A stretch of DNA of 64,000 nucleotides from Desulfomonile tiedjei (GTDB taxonomy: Bacteria > Desulfobacterota > Desulfomonilia > Desulfomonilales > Desulfomonilaceae), in the NCBI GenBank assembly GCA_016218715.1, contig JACRDG010000025.1, forward strand, positions 104,576 through 168,575, written 5' to 3'. Within the stretch, counting starts at the first letter, position 1. Each line of letters begins with the position of its first letter. Positions 28,969-37,228 of the stretch are shown in pieces. The notes under the pieces are model-generated. The model did no database searches, had not been told where the DNA came from, and saw nothing but the letters and a program-made list of their open reading frames with translations. The position numbers and the translations under genes were made by a program.

Positions 28969-29533
28969 AAATGAGGCTGGGGCTTCGGATAGTCGTGAAG
29001 ACCTTCCTCCTGCAACTCGGGGAAAGAGCCGATTCGCACGCGGCGAGGCCCACTCGCGCGAAACTCTACCGGGAGGAAACATTCCAGCGTACAAGGTTTC
29101 CTTCCGGTCCCTCCTTTCTGACCCGCTCACTACAACTTTAACCGCTCTGGATCCGTAGATACACTCCTAGCATTTACCATGAGTTCTGCCTGTTTGGATT
29201 TGGCCTTCGGCACCTGGGTATCATGGTTTAGGTGCCACTGCTGGCTTGTCCAGCAGTGTTTCCTGAGCATGCACTGCTGGACAAGCCAGCAGCGACACCC
29301 GTTGCAGGAGAACTGCACGGAGTGCTTCTGGCAAGTGCTTGGACCTGCCCCTGAGGATTCGTTCCGCCGCTACCCCCGAATAAACGCGGTTGTCCCAGGA
29401 GGACAGCTTCGTGTATTCTATACACACCTCGAGAGGGGGCTCGACCGGGGATCCGCGCAGCGGACACATCTGGCGGGCACCCCATGCGCGAGACCAGCGC
29501 ATGGCGGCACAAATCTTACCGTACGGAGTAGAG
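28969..29533. other. Intergenic region upstream of panB
   Basis: 565 bases without a supported gene, holding the double palindrome at 29233-29299. Open frames on both strands across the palindrome are repeat artefacts. The panB ribosome site is GGAG at about 29525. Confidence 0.45.
29233..29299. repeat. CACTGCTGG double palindrome
   Basis: Left arm 29233-29259 and right arm 29273-29299 are inverted copies matching at 25 of 27 positions across a 13-nt loop. Each arm is itself a hairpin (CACTGCTGG, 5-nt loop, CCAGCAGTG). The DNA could form one long stem or two short ones. Only one copy is in this window. Confidence 0.8.
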
Positions 29534-30382
29534 ATGCCGAAAACCACCATACTGACGCTGCGAGAAAAGAAAGCCCGAGGGGAACGGATGACGTTCCTCA
29601 CCGCGTACGACTATCCTTTCGCCATGCTGGAACAGAAGGCGGGAATAGACGTCATTCTGGTCGGCGATTCGATGGGAATGGTCATCTTCGGGTACAATTC
29701 CACCCTGCCGGTCACCGTCGATCTTATGATACCCCACGTCAAGGCGGTCCGCCTCGGCGCGCCTGAAGTCTACCTGATTGGAGACATGCCGTACATGAGT
29801 TATCAGGTCTCCATACCGGAGGCTATCCGCAATGGGGGGAGATTCATGGCGGAGGCTGATTGCGACGCGGTGAAACTGGAAGGGGGGAGAGAGATGGCGC
29901 ACACCATCCGGGCGATGGTGAACGCGACCATTCCCGTCATGGGCCATATGGGTCTCACCCCGCAATCGGTCGCCCAGTTGGGTGGATACAAGGCACAGGG
30001 GCGGGACATTGAGGCAGCCAAAAGGCTGATCGAAGACGCGGCCATTCTTGAAGAAGCGGGAGTTTCCTCCCTGCTCCTCGAGGCGATTCCTGCGGAGGTT
30101 GCGCGCATCATTACCCGCCGGGCATCGATTCCGGTCTTCGGAATAGGAGCTGGACCGCATTGTGACGGCCAGGTGCTCGTCATTCACGATATGCTCGGGA
30201 TGTTCGACCGGACTCCGAAATTCGTAAAGAAGTACAAGGAGATCGGCGCACAGATCGTCGAAGGGCTCACCGAGTTCAAAAAGGAGGTCGCCGAAGGCGC
30301 CTTCCCCGCTGCCCAGCACTGTTATCCGATGCCAGCTGATGTTGCAGAGGAGCTGGAGAAGCTGTATCCGCCCACCGCGTAG
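29534..30382 (+). CDS. panB: 3-methyl-2-oxobutanoate hydroxymethyltransferase
   Basis: 282 residues, a complete PanB TIM-barrel enzyme. It adds a hydroxymethyl group from methylene-tetrahydrofolate to 2-oxoisovalerate in pantothenate (CoA) synthesis. Conserved: MTFLTAYDYPFA, VGDSMGMVIFGY, the Mg-binding region LEGG, HMGLTPQS, and IPVFGIGAGPHCDGQVLV. ATG 29534 has GGAG upstream; an open extension to 29390 is not homologous. panE starts 12 bases after its stop, so panBE is an operon. Cytoplasmic, decamer by family. Confidence 0.95.
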   Translation: MPKTTILTLREKKARGERMTFLTAYDYPFAMLEQKAGIDVILVGDSMGMVIFGYNSTLPVTVDLMIPHVKAVRLGAPEVYLIGDMPYMSYQVSIPEAIRNGGRFMAEADCDAVKLEGGREMAHTIRAMVNATIPVMGHMGLTPQSVAQLGGYKAQGRDIEAAKRLIEDAAILEEAGVSSLLLEAIPAEVARIITRRASIPVFGIGAGPHCDGQVLVIHDMLGMFDRTPKFVKKYKEIGAQIVEGLTEFKKEVAEGAFPAAQHCYPMPADVAEELEKLYPPTA

Positions 30383-30394
30383 AAAGGGTTCATC

Positions 30395-31333
30395 ATGCGC
30401 ATAGGAATCGTGGGAGCCGGGGCGCTCGGCTCGATCCTCGGCGGACTGCTTTTCGAAGCAGGGCACGAACTGGTTCTGGTCGAACGCGACGCCGACGAGG
30501 TGCAGGTGGTTTCCCAGCAAGGCCTGTGGCTGGAAGGGGTCTCCGGGGAACGCCTGCTCCAACCGAAGATCGTCTCTCCCCACACCGAAGAGATCGAGGC
30601 GGACCTCGTGCTCGTCCTGGTCAAGTCTTACGACACCTCGTCTGCAGTGGCACAGGTGCGCGACATCCTATCGAAAGATGGGGTAGTGCTCACGCTTCAG
30701 AACGGGATCGGGAATTTCGAGACGCTTAACGACGCGTTCCCCGGACGCGTGCTGTTGGGGACTACCACCGTTGGGGCCATGACCCTTGGAAAGGGGAAGT
30801 TCCGCCACACTGGTTTCGGCCAAACCCATCTCGGGGAGCTGGATGGCGGTATTCGCGAGCGAACCGAAGCGGTAGCCGCGGCCCTGCGAGGCATGAACGC
30901 AGGGCCGGTCCATGTGGTGGACAACGCGGTGGGATGTGTCTGGTCCAAGCTCATTATCAACGCGGCCATCAACGCGCCGGCGACCCTGCTGAGGGTGCGT
31001 AACGGCGATCTCCCCACCGGGGACGCGGGGCGTGAACTTATCCACAGGGTCGTAGAGGAGTGTCTCCATATCGTGCGAGAGAAGGGAATAGCCCTGATCT
31101 TCGACGATCCCGAAGCCAGAGTCATCGAGGTGTGCAAAGGGACCGCGGAGAACCTGAACTCGATGTTCCAGGACATCCTCGCGGGACGCGCCACCGAAAT
31201 CGATTACATCAACGGAGCGATCGCCCGAGAAGCGGCTGCGCTGGGGATCTCAGCGGAGGTCAATCGGACTCTCGCGCTCCTGATCAAATCTCTCGAAGCG
31301 ACAGCCGACAAGAGGGTCGCGGACAAAGCCTGA
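30395..31333 (+). CDS. panE: 2-dehydropantoate 2-reductase
   Basis: 312 residues, ketopantoate reductase of the ApbA/PanE family (NADPH-dependent, makes pantoate). The Rossmann motif GAGALGSILGG is at residues 7-17. The catalytic Lys lies in CVWSKLIINAAINA (about residue 188) and the substrate-binding Asn in QNGIGN. The C-terminal domain has S..QDILAGR.TEIDYINGAI, family-typical. It lies 12 bases after panB. PanC and PanD are not in the window. Its 3' end is followed by MITE-like repeat copy C. Confidence 0.94.
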   Translation: MRIGIVGAGALGSILGGLLFEAGHELVLVERDADEVQVVSQQGLWLEGVSGERLLQPKIVSPHTEEIEADLVLVLVKSYDTSSAVAQVRDILSKDGVVLTLQNGIGNFETLNDAFPGRVLLGTTTVGAMTLGKGKFRHTGFGQTHLGELDGGIRERTEAVAAALRGMNAGPVHVVDNAVGCVWSKLIINAAINAPATLLRVRNGDLPTGDAGRELIHRVVEECLHIVREKGIALIFDDPEARVIEVCKGTAENLNSMFQDILAGRATEIDYINGAIAREAAALGISAEVNRTLALLIKSLEATADKRVADKA

Positions 31334-31366
31334 TTTGTCTTCGGCCTGCATCCTGCTCAGAACTCC

Positions 31367-31544
31367 TTTTCGCAAATACGGGCTCCCATGGGGGCTCTGC
31401 TCGTGGCTGTTTAGTGGGGCCGGCATCTTGCCGGTCCTTTAGGAAATGACAGGCAAGATGCCTGTCCCAGCGATACAGCCAAAAACGCCGCGCACATGAA
31501 GGGAAACCGCGTGTTGCAGGGGACTTTGACCGTGTTTGCGAAAT
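31367..31544 (-). repeat. MITE-like hairpin repeat, copy C (best-preserved ends)
   Basis: Terminal inverted repeats TTTTCGCAAATACGG (31367-31381) and CCGTGTTTGCGAAAT (31530-31544) pair at 13 of 15 positions. The central hairpin (31414-31470) is GGGGCCGGCATCTTGCC against GGCAAGATGCCTGTCCCA, inverted relative to copies A, D and G. Total about 178 bp. The rest of the 31545-31832 gap has no supported gene; 31608-31640 resembles the repeat fragment at 9.6 kb. Confidence 0.75.
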
Positions 31545-31832
31545 CCCACTAAGTTCTTCTTCGCTGAAAATCGTAGGCGCAGACTCAAGGGTGAGATATT
31601 CCGCTGTCTGTCATTCCTGCAGAAACCGGATTCCAGGAGGACGGACTGGTTCCCAACTCTGCAGGTACGACCTCCGGACCTCGGCCTGCGCCGGAGTGGC
31701 GATGCTCGTCTTGAGACGACTGGATGAAATTACGCAGGAATGTCCCGAACGCTGATGCATGTGGGGACAGGGTGAGCTGAGGAGAAAGGGACTTGTTTGC
31801 GTGGAGGGCTTCACGGGCTGCAAAAGCAATGG

Positions 31833-31869
31833 ATGGTCCACAAGCTCCCCGAAGGGAGTCGTGGACCAT
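31833..31869 (-). terminator. Hairpin after the 31.9-32.8 kb gene
   Basis: ATGGTCCAC (31833-31841) pairs with GTGGACCAT (31861-31869). An inner CTCCC/GGGAG pair closes a 4-nt loop. On the minus strand a TGCTTTTG stretch follows about ten bases later. It lies just beyond the minus-strand stop at 31886 and is a plausible terminator with a weak T run. Confidence 0.5.
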
Positions 31870-31885
31870 CGCTCGGATATGCCGA

Positions 31886-32845
31886 TCAGAATAGAGAGCT
31901 GATAAAGGCAAACGGCAACCCGATAATCTCCGCGGCCGCGCCGAGTATATCCGCCCCTGTGTCCTCCCCGTAGCCGTACTCGGGGGGACAGGACGCTCCA
32001 GCCGAGGCCGGTGCCAACTTGACGGTCACGCCGTCCCTGACGAAGCGGTCCGCGGTGGGCGGAAGGGCAATAGTGCGCCGCGGATCGGAAGACATGGTCT
32101 GCCGGTTCCCCGGATAGCGGCGTTGTTCAAACGCAGCGCTGGGGCCGTACATCTCATCGGCCATGGCAGGCCGGTAGCCGTTTTCCTGCACGGGCGCGGG
32201 CCGGTGAGATCCAGCCGCGTAGTTCCACGATCCCTGAGAAACCGGCCGCACCTTCCGGATCGGTTTGCCGTTGGACGCATACTGACCGAAATCAGGGGCG
32301 GGTTTCTTCGCGCGTTGTTTGACCTTCTGTCTGTCAGCCTTCTCAGCCGAAAGAACCGATTTCTCCGCAGCAGGCTTCCTCTCCACAACCGGCGGCTTGC
32401 TTTGCACGGCTTCGCTCTCCTCCGTCTTGGCAGGCGGCGGAGAAATCACGAGATCCTTCTCCAGATCGGACTCGAGGCTGTTCACGTCGTCTTTCAATTG
32501 AGCGAAGGTGGAGCGATCCGATTCCGCATGCTTACCGGGCTTGGGCGGAGGCGCCATGGTGCCTGCAGGCCTCTCTCGAAAAGCCACGGCAGGCCTTGCC
32601 TGAGACTGGGAAGCGGCGGCGGGTGTCACCGTTCCAGCAGGGGGGGAGTCGGTGTCCAGCTCCATGTCGGAAGAGGTTCTCATGTCAGAGGAAAACCCTG
32701 CCTTCACCAACTTTGGAGATTGGACATACAACGGTGTCGACGGCCTTAATCCCGCAGCGCCCGCCAGCACGTCGAAGCTGCCGGCGCCAACCCACGAGGC
32801 CGTCAAGACAACGATGGCCGCCGCTATCCATAGAATTCTTCCCAT
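31886..32845 (-). CDS. Hypothetical secreted Pro/Lys-rich protein
   Basis: 319 residues. A signal peptide is clear (MGRILWIAAAIVVLTASWVGAGS). The middle is low-complexity, rich in Pro, Ala, Ser and Lys, and likely unfolded (for example KQRAKKPAPDFGQYASNGK). The last 45 residues are ordered: DGVTVKLAPASAGASCPPEYGYG, then the hydrophobic DILGAAAEIIGLPFAFISSLF. ATG 32845 has AAAGGAG 8-11 nt upstream and a consensus promoter (32951-32979), so expression as a single gene is well supported. No family is recognised; an envelope or spacer role is only a guess. Confidence 0.65.
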   Translation of the reverse strand: MGRILWIAAAIVVLTASWVGAGSFDVLAGAAGLRPSTPLYVQSPKLVKAGFSSDMRTSSDMELDTDSPPAGTVTPAAASQSQARPAVAFRERPAGTMAPPPKPGKHAESDRSTFAQLKDDVNSLESDLEKDLVISPPPAKTEESEAVQSKPPVVERKPAAEKSVLSAEKADRQKVKQRAKKPAPDFGQYASNGKPIRKVRPVSQGSWNYAAGSHRPAPVQENGYRPAMADEMYGPSAAFEQRRYPGNRQTMSSDPRRTIALPPTADRFVRDGVTVKLAPASAGASCPPEYGYGEDTGADILGAAAEIIGLPFAFISSLF

Positions 32846-32950
32846 GCACGTATCTCCTTTCAACAACTGTTTCCTATTGAGGAGCGGTTTCATTTCTTGG
32901 AAATCTGACGGGTGGGCAATTTGTTCCCTCCTTCCCGATTACCGGTTGGG

Positions 32951-32979
32951 GAAATAACATCATAAAAAGATCTTGTCAA
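32951..32979 (-). promoter_or_regulatory. Sigma-70 promoter of the secreted hypothetical gene
   Basis: On the minus strand, a perfect TTGACA (32974-32979), a 17-nt spacer and TATTTC (32951-32956) predict a leader of about 100 nt before ATG 32845. The divergent promoter at 33083 lies about 100 bp away. Confidence 0.6.
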
Positions 32980-33082
32980 TCAAAATGTTATGGATATTTA
33001 TTAAAGTAGTTTATGAGGTAATGGAACGCAATTCAGAGCACTCCGTCCTGCTTCATCCCGTGAAGTCCGCGCCATAAAAGTG

Positions 33083-33111
33083 TTGACAGAGGCGATTTTC
33101 AAGCATAAAAT
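33083..33111 (+). promoter_or_regulatory. Sigma-70 promoter of the 33.3 kb gene
   Basis: TTGACA (33083-33088), a 17-nt spacer and TAAAAT (33106-33111), close to consensus. Because it overlaps an open frame starting at 33080, the real start codon must be downstream (ATG 33278), leaving a leader of about 160 nt. Confidence 0.65.
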
Positions 33112-33277
33112 CGAACAGTTATACAGCATTTGGGCCGAAGGGGACCGAGGCGAGCGAGGACGACAGGTCCAGCCTGCACGAAGGCACGACCGGTCTGTGG
33201 AGTCAGAGACTCTCGCTCGGGTGACCCTCATGTCCGGCTCGAATCGCTTTGAAAAGGCGTTTCTTGAGGAGAGTCGA

Positions 33278-33697
33278 ATGCCCGAACAAGAGGAAAGCAA
33301 CGTAGGGACCACCGAGGCCGGCAGCGAAGCCGTCAAGCCTGAGCCGCGTAGCCTGACGCTCGGGAAAAACATCCCGAGACCTTCAACCACGCTCGCGTTC
33401 CACACCAAAGGGAAGATCGAGAAGGCCGTGGTAGCGCTTCTGGATGACCCTTCCAATGCGCCCGATCTTGACGAGGTCATACAGATGAATTCCGGGCCAG
33501 CAAGCGCCGGCAGAACTCCTCTGATGACCGTGATCCTTGCACTGCTTGCCAAACACGGCGGGAGCATGGTTCTGGAGGATCTGGTCGCGCAGGCGCTCCG
33601 ACACTGGAATCGACCGCTCCCCGCAAGTCCGTATACCGACATGGAGTTTGTGTACATAATCGCCCGTAATTCTGATAGCATACGTGTAACTGGCTGA
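33278..33697 (+). CDS. Hypothetical protein with winged-helix-like C-terminus
   Basis: 139 residues, cytoplasmic. ATG 33278 has GAGGAG upstream; the in-frame extension to 33080 overlaps a strong promoter. Residues 1-45 are polar and probably disordered. The C-terminal part (GRTPLMTVILALLAKHGGSMVLEDLVAQALRHW, then YIIARNSDSIRV) has the helix pattern of a small winged-helix or HTH fold, but no family is recognised. It is the only gene between the strong promoter and the nrd region. DNA binding is a guess from the helical pattern. Confidence 0.55.
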   Translation: MPEQEESNVGTTEAGSEAVKPEPRSLTLGKNIPRPSTTLAFHTKGKIEKAVVALLDDPSNAPDLDEVIQMNSGPASAGRTPLMTVILALLAKHGGSMVLEDLVAQALRHWNRPLPASPYTDMEFVYIIARNSDSIRVTG

Positions 33698-33874
33698 GGA
33701 CGCCCCGGTACTCGGCCCGGTCTCGTCCGGAAGGGCACTCCCCCCGGCGGACGGAACACCTGTTCCGTCCTGACCGGCGTAAGTAGAGGGTTTTGCGTTA
33801 ACTCATTGATATCATTGCTGTGAAAAAATTTAGCCACGATTTCACCGGCCTAATGTCCCCTCGAATCTTTGTTG

Positions 33875-33904
33875 TTGACATACTAGATGTTGGGGCGATA
33901 TGAC
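33875..33904 (+). promoter_or_regulatory. Likely promoter of the nrd operon
   Basis: TTGACA (33875-33880), an 18-nt spacer and TATGAC (33899-33904). The predicted start lies near 33911, some 340 nt before nrdD. No other promoter of similar quality was seen in the 33698-34249 gap, which holds no supported gene. Confidence 0.5.
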
Positions 33905-33911
33905 TGTGACC

Positions 33912-33947
33912 CACAAGATGAGCCACATGGTCGCGACTCATCTTGTG
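33912..33947 (+). promoter_or_regulatory. 11-bp perfect inverted repeat in the nrdD leader
   Basis: CACAAGATGAG (33912-33922) and CTCATCTTGTG (33937-33947) with a 14-nt loop, directly downstream of the predicted transcript start. It may be an RNA hairpin at the 5' end or an operator. It does not match the NrdR box consensus as I know it. Confidence 0.5.
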
Positions 33948-34249
33948 AGTAAGTCCGCCGAGTTTCGGAACAAGTCTTGAATGTATTCTAGACTCTGCGG
34001 ACAACCTACCGGCAATCATCATGAAACGGAATGAATGAGCGTGAACCCACACGTGGCGGTGGCAACGGCGTGGTGGTTGGAGAAACGCAGACAATCGGAT
34101 GAACCGATCCGATCATCAATTCGGGGTTACTGGAGAAAATTACGAACCTTTGGGGACGCTCCAGGAACCTGCCACGGGTGCAATGGCCGTAGGGAATGCT
34201 CGAACAAGCCCTGGTACAGACGGGGCTCTATGACTACAGGGGGATTGCA

Positions 34250-36364
34250 ATGGCTGGCTTGACTGAAATGAAAGGTCACAGAAGAGAGGCGCCGCTCCGC
34301 TTGGAAACAACGGACATGGCCCTGTTCGTCCGCACGTCCAGTGAGGCCATGGACGGATGGGACCGCAGTAGGATCGTCGACGCGCTCCTTCGGGAAACGT
34401 TCATCGACGAGGGGACCGCGGAGGATATCAGCCTCGAAGTGGAGCACGAGGTGCGGCGCAGCGGTATCAAAGTCGTCACCGCTCCTCTCATTCGTGAAAT
34501 CGTCAACGCGAAGCTCGTGGAGCGTGGGCTGGAAGGCGCGAGACGCCTGCATACCCGACTCGGTGTCCCGCTCTACGACGTGGATCAGCTCATAACGCGT
34601 CCCAATAAGGAGAACGCCAACGTTCCTCACGGGCCTGAGGCAACGAACCTGACGCTCGCGGAGAATATAAAGAAAGAATACGCCCTGCTGAATGTCTTCG
34701 ACCAGCGCGTGGGGGACGCGCACATGAGAGGCGACATTCACTTGCACGATCTCGGGTTCATCGACAGGCCCTACTGTTCGGGGCAGTCCCTCGAATACAT
34801 CAAGAAGTTCGGATTGAATCTGCCGAATTCGCTGGCCATGGCCAAGCCTGCCAAGCACCCCGAGGTTCTCCTGGCTCACATGGTGAAATTTGCCGCGGCG
34901 CTCCAGAGCCACTTTGCCGGGGCCATCGGGTGGGATGCGGTGAACCTCTTCTTCGCGCCGTATCTGCGAGGCTTGCCCAAACGCGAAGTGCGGCAACTGG
35001 CTCAGATGCTGATCTTCGAGTTCTCCCAGCAGGCAGTGGCCCGCGGAGGCCAGGCGATCTTCACCGACATCAACCTGTACTGGGAAATCCCGAAACACTT
35101 CGAGAACGTTCCGGCCATCGGACCGGGCGGGACCTTCACCGGACTGACCTATTCCGATTACCTCCCGGAAGCGCAGGAGTTCGTCTGGACGCTGTTCGAC
35201 ATCTTCAGAGAAGGGGATGGAGCGGGTCGGCCGTTTTTCTTCCCGAAGCCTCTGGTCCATATTACGGAGAAATTCTTCCGTACTCCCGGGCATGAGGGAT
35301 TCCTCCATCACATCTGCGACATTGCCGGTGAGAAGGGGAATACGTATTTCGTTTTCGACCGGGGGGAGACCGCCAAGATCTCGGAGTGCTGCCGGCTTTC
35401 CTTCAAGCTGGAAAAGAGCGATCTCGACGACGCGGTGAGCCCGTGGAAGATGCGGTACAGTGCGATGCAGAACGTCACGCTGAATCTCCCGCGAATTGCC
35501 TATGAGGCCCAGGGGGATGATACGACCCTCTTTTCTCTGCTTACCGACAGAGTAACCCTGGCTGCGGAGGCCCACACGCAGAAGCGCACCTTCATAGAAA
35601 GGCTCCTGTCTTTGGGTGAGTCCGGTCCTCTGGCGCTGCTCTCGATGGATCGGGACGGCGAGGCGTACCTGCGACTGCGCAGGGTCACGTATCTGGTCGG
35701 TATGGTGGGGCTCAACGAACTGGTCCAGTACCATCTCGGTGAGGAACTGCATGAGAGCGAAGACGCGATCAAGTTCGGGCTCAAGGTGATCGCGCACATG
35801 AACCTGGTCGCGGCACGGCTCAGCCGCAAGCACAACATGCGATTCGTGCTGGAGCAAACCCCTGCGGAAAGCACCGCATACCGGTTTGCCAAGCTGGACA
35901 TGAAGCTCTTTCCGGAAGCCCAGCGGGTGGTCAAGGGGAACCTGGCCGTTGACGAGATCTACTACACCAATTCGACGCTGTTCAATGTCGGTGCGAAGAT
36001 GGATCCTGTGGACCGGGTCAAGCGTGAGGGGCTCTTCCACCCCTTGATCGAGGCTGGTTCTCTCACCCACGTCTGGCTTGGAGAGAACCGTCCCTCTGCG
36101 GAATCGCTGGCGAACTTTGTGGTCAAGACCTTCCGCATGACGCAGAACGACCAGATCGCGTTCTCTCCCGAGTTGACCACGTGCGTCGAGTGCGGCCGCA
36201 CGACTCGCGGCCTTCACCAGGATTGCCTGTACTGCGGGTCGAGCCAGGTCGAACAGATTACGAGGATCACCGGGTACTTCACGAAGATCTCGAGCTGGAA
36301 TAAGGGCAAGAGAGGCGAATTGCGAGACCGTTACCGAAATGGAGACTTCATGGCGCGGGAATGA
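34250..36364 (+). CDS. nrdD: Anaerobic (class III) ribonucleoside-triphosphate reductase
   Basis: 704 residues. It makes dNTPs from NTPs using a glycyl radical, strictly without oxygen. The N-terminus carries an ATP-cone (about residues 15-105) for allosteric control. The reductase core has HLHDLGFIDRPYC, VARGGQAIFTDIN and the Cys pair of SECCRLSF. Near the C-terminus are the zinc cysteines C645, C648, C659 and C662, followed by the radical motif RITGY with G675. The ending SSWNKGKRGELRDRYR is like archaeal/Thermotoga-type enzymes. ATG 34250 (GGGGG upstream) is preferred over ATG 34196. NrdG and an NrdH-like protein are encoded downstream. Confidence 0.94.
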   Translation: MAGLTEMKGHRREAPLRLETTDMALFVRTSSEAMDGWDRSRIVDALLRETFIDEGTAEDISLEVEHEVRRSGIKVVTAPLIREIVNAKLVERGLEGARRLHTRLGVPLYDVDQLITRPNKENANVPHGPEATNLTLAENIKKEYALLNVFDQRVGDAHMRGDIHLHDLGFIDRPYCSGQSLEYIKKFGLNLPNSLAMAKPAKHPEVLLAHMVKFAAALQSHFAGAIGWDAVNLFFAPYLRGLPKREVRQLAQMLIFEFSQQAVARGGQAIFTDINLYWEIPKHFENVPAIGPGGTFTGLTYSDYLPEAQEFVWTLFDIFREGDGAGRPFFFPKPLVHITEKFFRTPGHEGFLHHICDIAGEKGNTYFVFDRGETAKISECCRLSFKLEKSDLDDAVSPWKMRYSAMQNVTLNLPRIAYEAQGDDTTLFSLLTDRVTLAAEAHTQKRTFIERLLSLGESGPLALLSMDRDGEAYLRLRRVTYLVGMVGLNELVQYHLGEELHESEDAIKFGLKVIAHMNLVAARLSRKHNMRFVLEQTPAESTAYRFAKLDMKLFPEAQRVVKGNLAVDEIYYTNSTLFNVGAKMDPVDRVKREGLFHPLIEAGSLTHVWLGENRPSAESLANFVVKTFRMTQNDQIAFSPELTTCVECGRTTRGLHQDCLYCGSSQVEQITRITGYFTKISSWNKGKRGELRDRYRNGDFMARE

Positions 36365-36433
36365 CTTGTTTGAAAGTAGCGGTACGGCGTCCCGAGGAGG
36401 CCGCTGCCGTCGGATCGGTGAAAGGAATCTCGC

Positions 36434-36760
36434 ATGAGGACTTGGGACTGGATCACCATTCAGCGGGTCTGGAATAGAGGATGTGTCCTTCGAGGTCAGG
36501 CCCCCGAACTCTGGCGGCAGGACGGCTTTGGCAACCTGATCTACCGGCCCGCTTACGGATACTGGTGGTCTTCTCACGGTTGGGACGTTGACCTCGAGGT
36601 CTCCGAGTCTTTGGGTGGCGACCACGAGCTGTCCGATCTTCGACCGGTTCAGTGCGCAGAGAAGCGTCGGCAAGCAGGCGCCTCGGAGAACCCGACGGAA
36701 GCTCCGGAATCACGGCAGGCGCATCCGTTTTTCTCTACCCCGTGGGGGTATCGGCGATAG
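36434..36760 (+). CDS. HNH-nuclease-like protein with lost catalytic residues
   Basis: 108 residues; ATG 36434 follows AAGGA. It aligns by eye with a small HNH family whose members read R-VW-KG--I-G--P--WR-D--G--I, then GWEIDHI-PVS-GG-D--SNLRPL-W-NN. Here the same frame reads RVWNRGCVLRGQAPELWRQD, then GWDVDLEVSESLGGDHELSDLRPVQ. The metal-binding/catalytic His of DH is Leu, the Asn of SNLRP is Asp, and the final NN pair is gone. It is therefore probably not a nuclease but keeps the fold. It lies 69 bases after nrdD and before nrdH and nrdG in the same direction. Confidence 0.6.
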   Translation: MRTWDWITIQRVWNRGCVLRGQAPELWRQDGFGNLIYRPAYGYWWSSHGWDVDLEVSESLGGDHELSDLRPVQCAEKRRQAGASENPTEAPESRQAHPFFSTPWGYRR

Positions 36761-36846
36761 CCGAATGAATGGCGAACCGATGCCGCGCGGTCGCTTCGGC
36801 TGTGCGTGGCTGCATGGGTTACAGTGCAATACGATGGAGGTTAGCG

Positions 36847-37098
36847 ATGACGTATCTATTCACAAAGACGGGCTGCGGAGCGTGTGACCAGATCAAGCAG
36901 AGCCTGGATCTGACAAACATGAAAAGCCTGCGAGTCCTGACGCTCGACGGCGAAGACCCGGAAGCTCTGGCTCTGTTGGCATACTACGAGTGCGTTTCCC
37001 TGTCCGAGAAACAGCTCCCCATCCTGGTCTCCGATTCCCGGGAGGTGATCGTGGGGCCTCTGAACATCACCCGGTACCTACAGGAGAACGCCAGCTAA
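36847..37098 (+). CDS. nrdH: Glutaredoxin/NrdH-like protein
   Basis: 83 residues, thioredoxin-fold redoxin with active site TGCGACDQ (CxxC) right after the first strand (MTYLFTKT). A cis-Pro-like segment KQLPILVSDSREVIVGP follows. ATG 36847 has GGAGG 6 nt upstream; an extension to 36769 is not part of the family. Placed between nrdD and nrdG, it could reduce the Cys pair of NrdD, since NrdD enzymes that do not use formate need a thiol donor. The name nrdH is given by fold and position, not proven. Confidence 0.75.
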   Translation: MTYLFTKTGCGACDQIKQSLDLTNMKSLRVLTLDGEDPEALALLAYYECVSLSEKQLPILVSDSREVIVGPLNITRYLQENAS

Positions 37099-37110
37099 TA
37101 GGAACTCGAT

Positions 37111-37165
37111 TTCAAAGGAGTAATCTGGGGAGAACGTTCTTGAAAAAAGGTTTCTCCCCAACGTT
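37111..37165. repeat. Gene-end palindrome, copy 2
   Basis: TGGGGAGAA (37126-37134) pairs with TTCTCCCCA (37152-37160), preceded by TTTCAAAGGAGTAATC. It lies 12 bases after the nrdH-like stop and before nrdG. Confidence 0.65.
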
Positions 37166-37228
37166 GCCCCTTGTATTGCGAGTTGGTATCCCGGCACTGA
37201 ACTTCGGAATGTCGGAGACGGACTGGGC

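Noticed and set aside
33875..33950. NrdR operator boxes before nrdD
   Set aside because: ACATACTAGATGT and the 11-bp inverted repeat do not fit the paired ACAC.ATAT.T.GTGT-type consensus.
34127..36673. 848-residue minus-strand frame opposite nrdD
   Set aside because: Antisense artefact; no start signal or family motif, and nrdD on the plus strand is certain.
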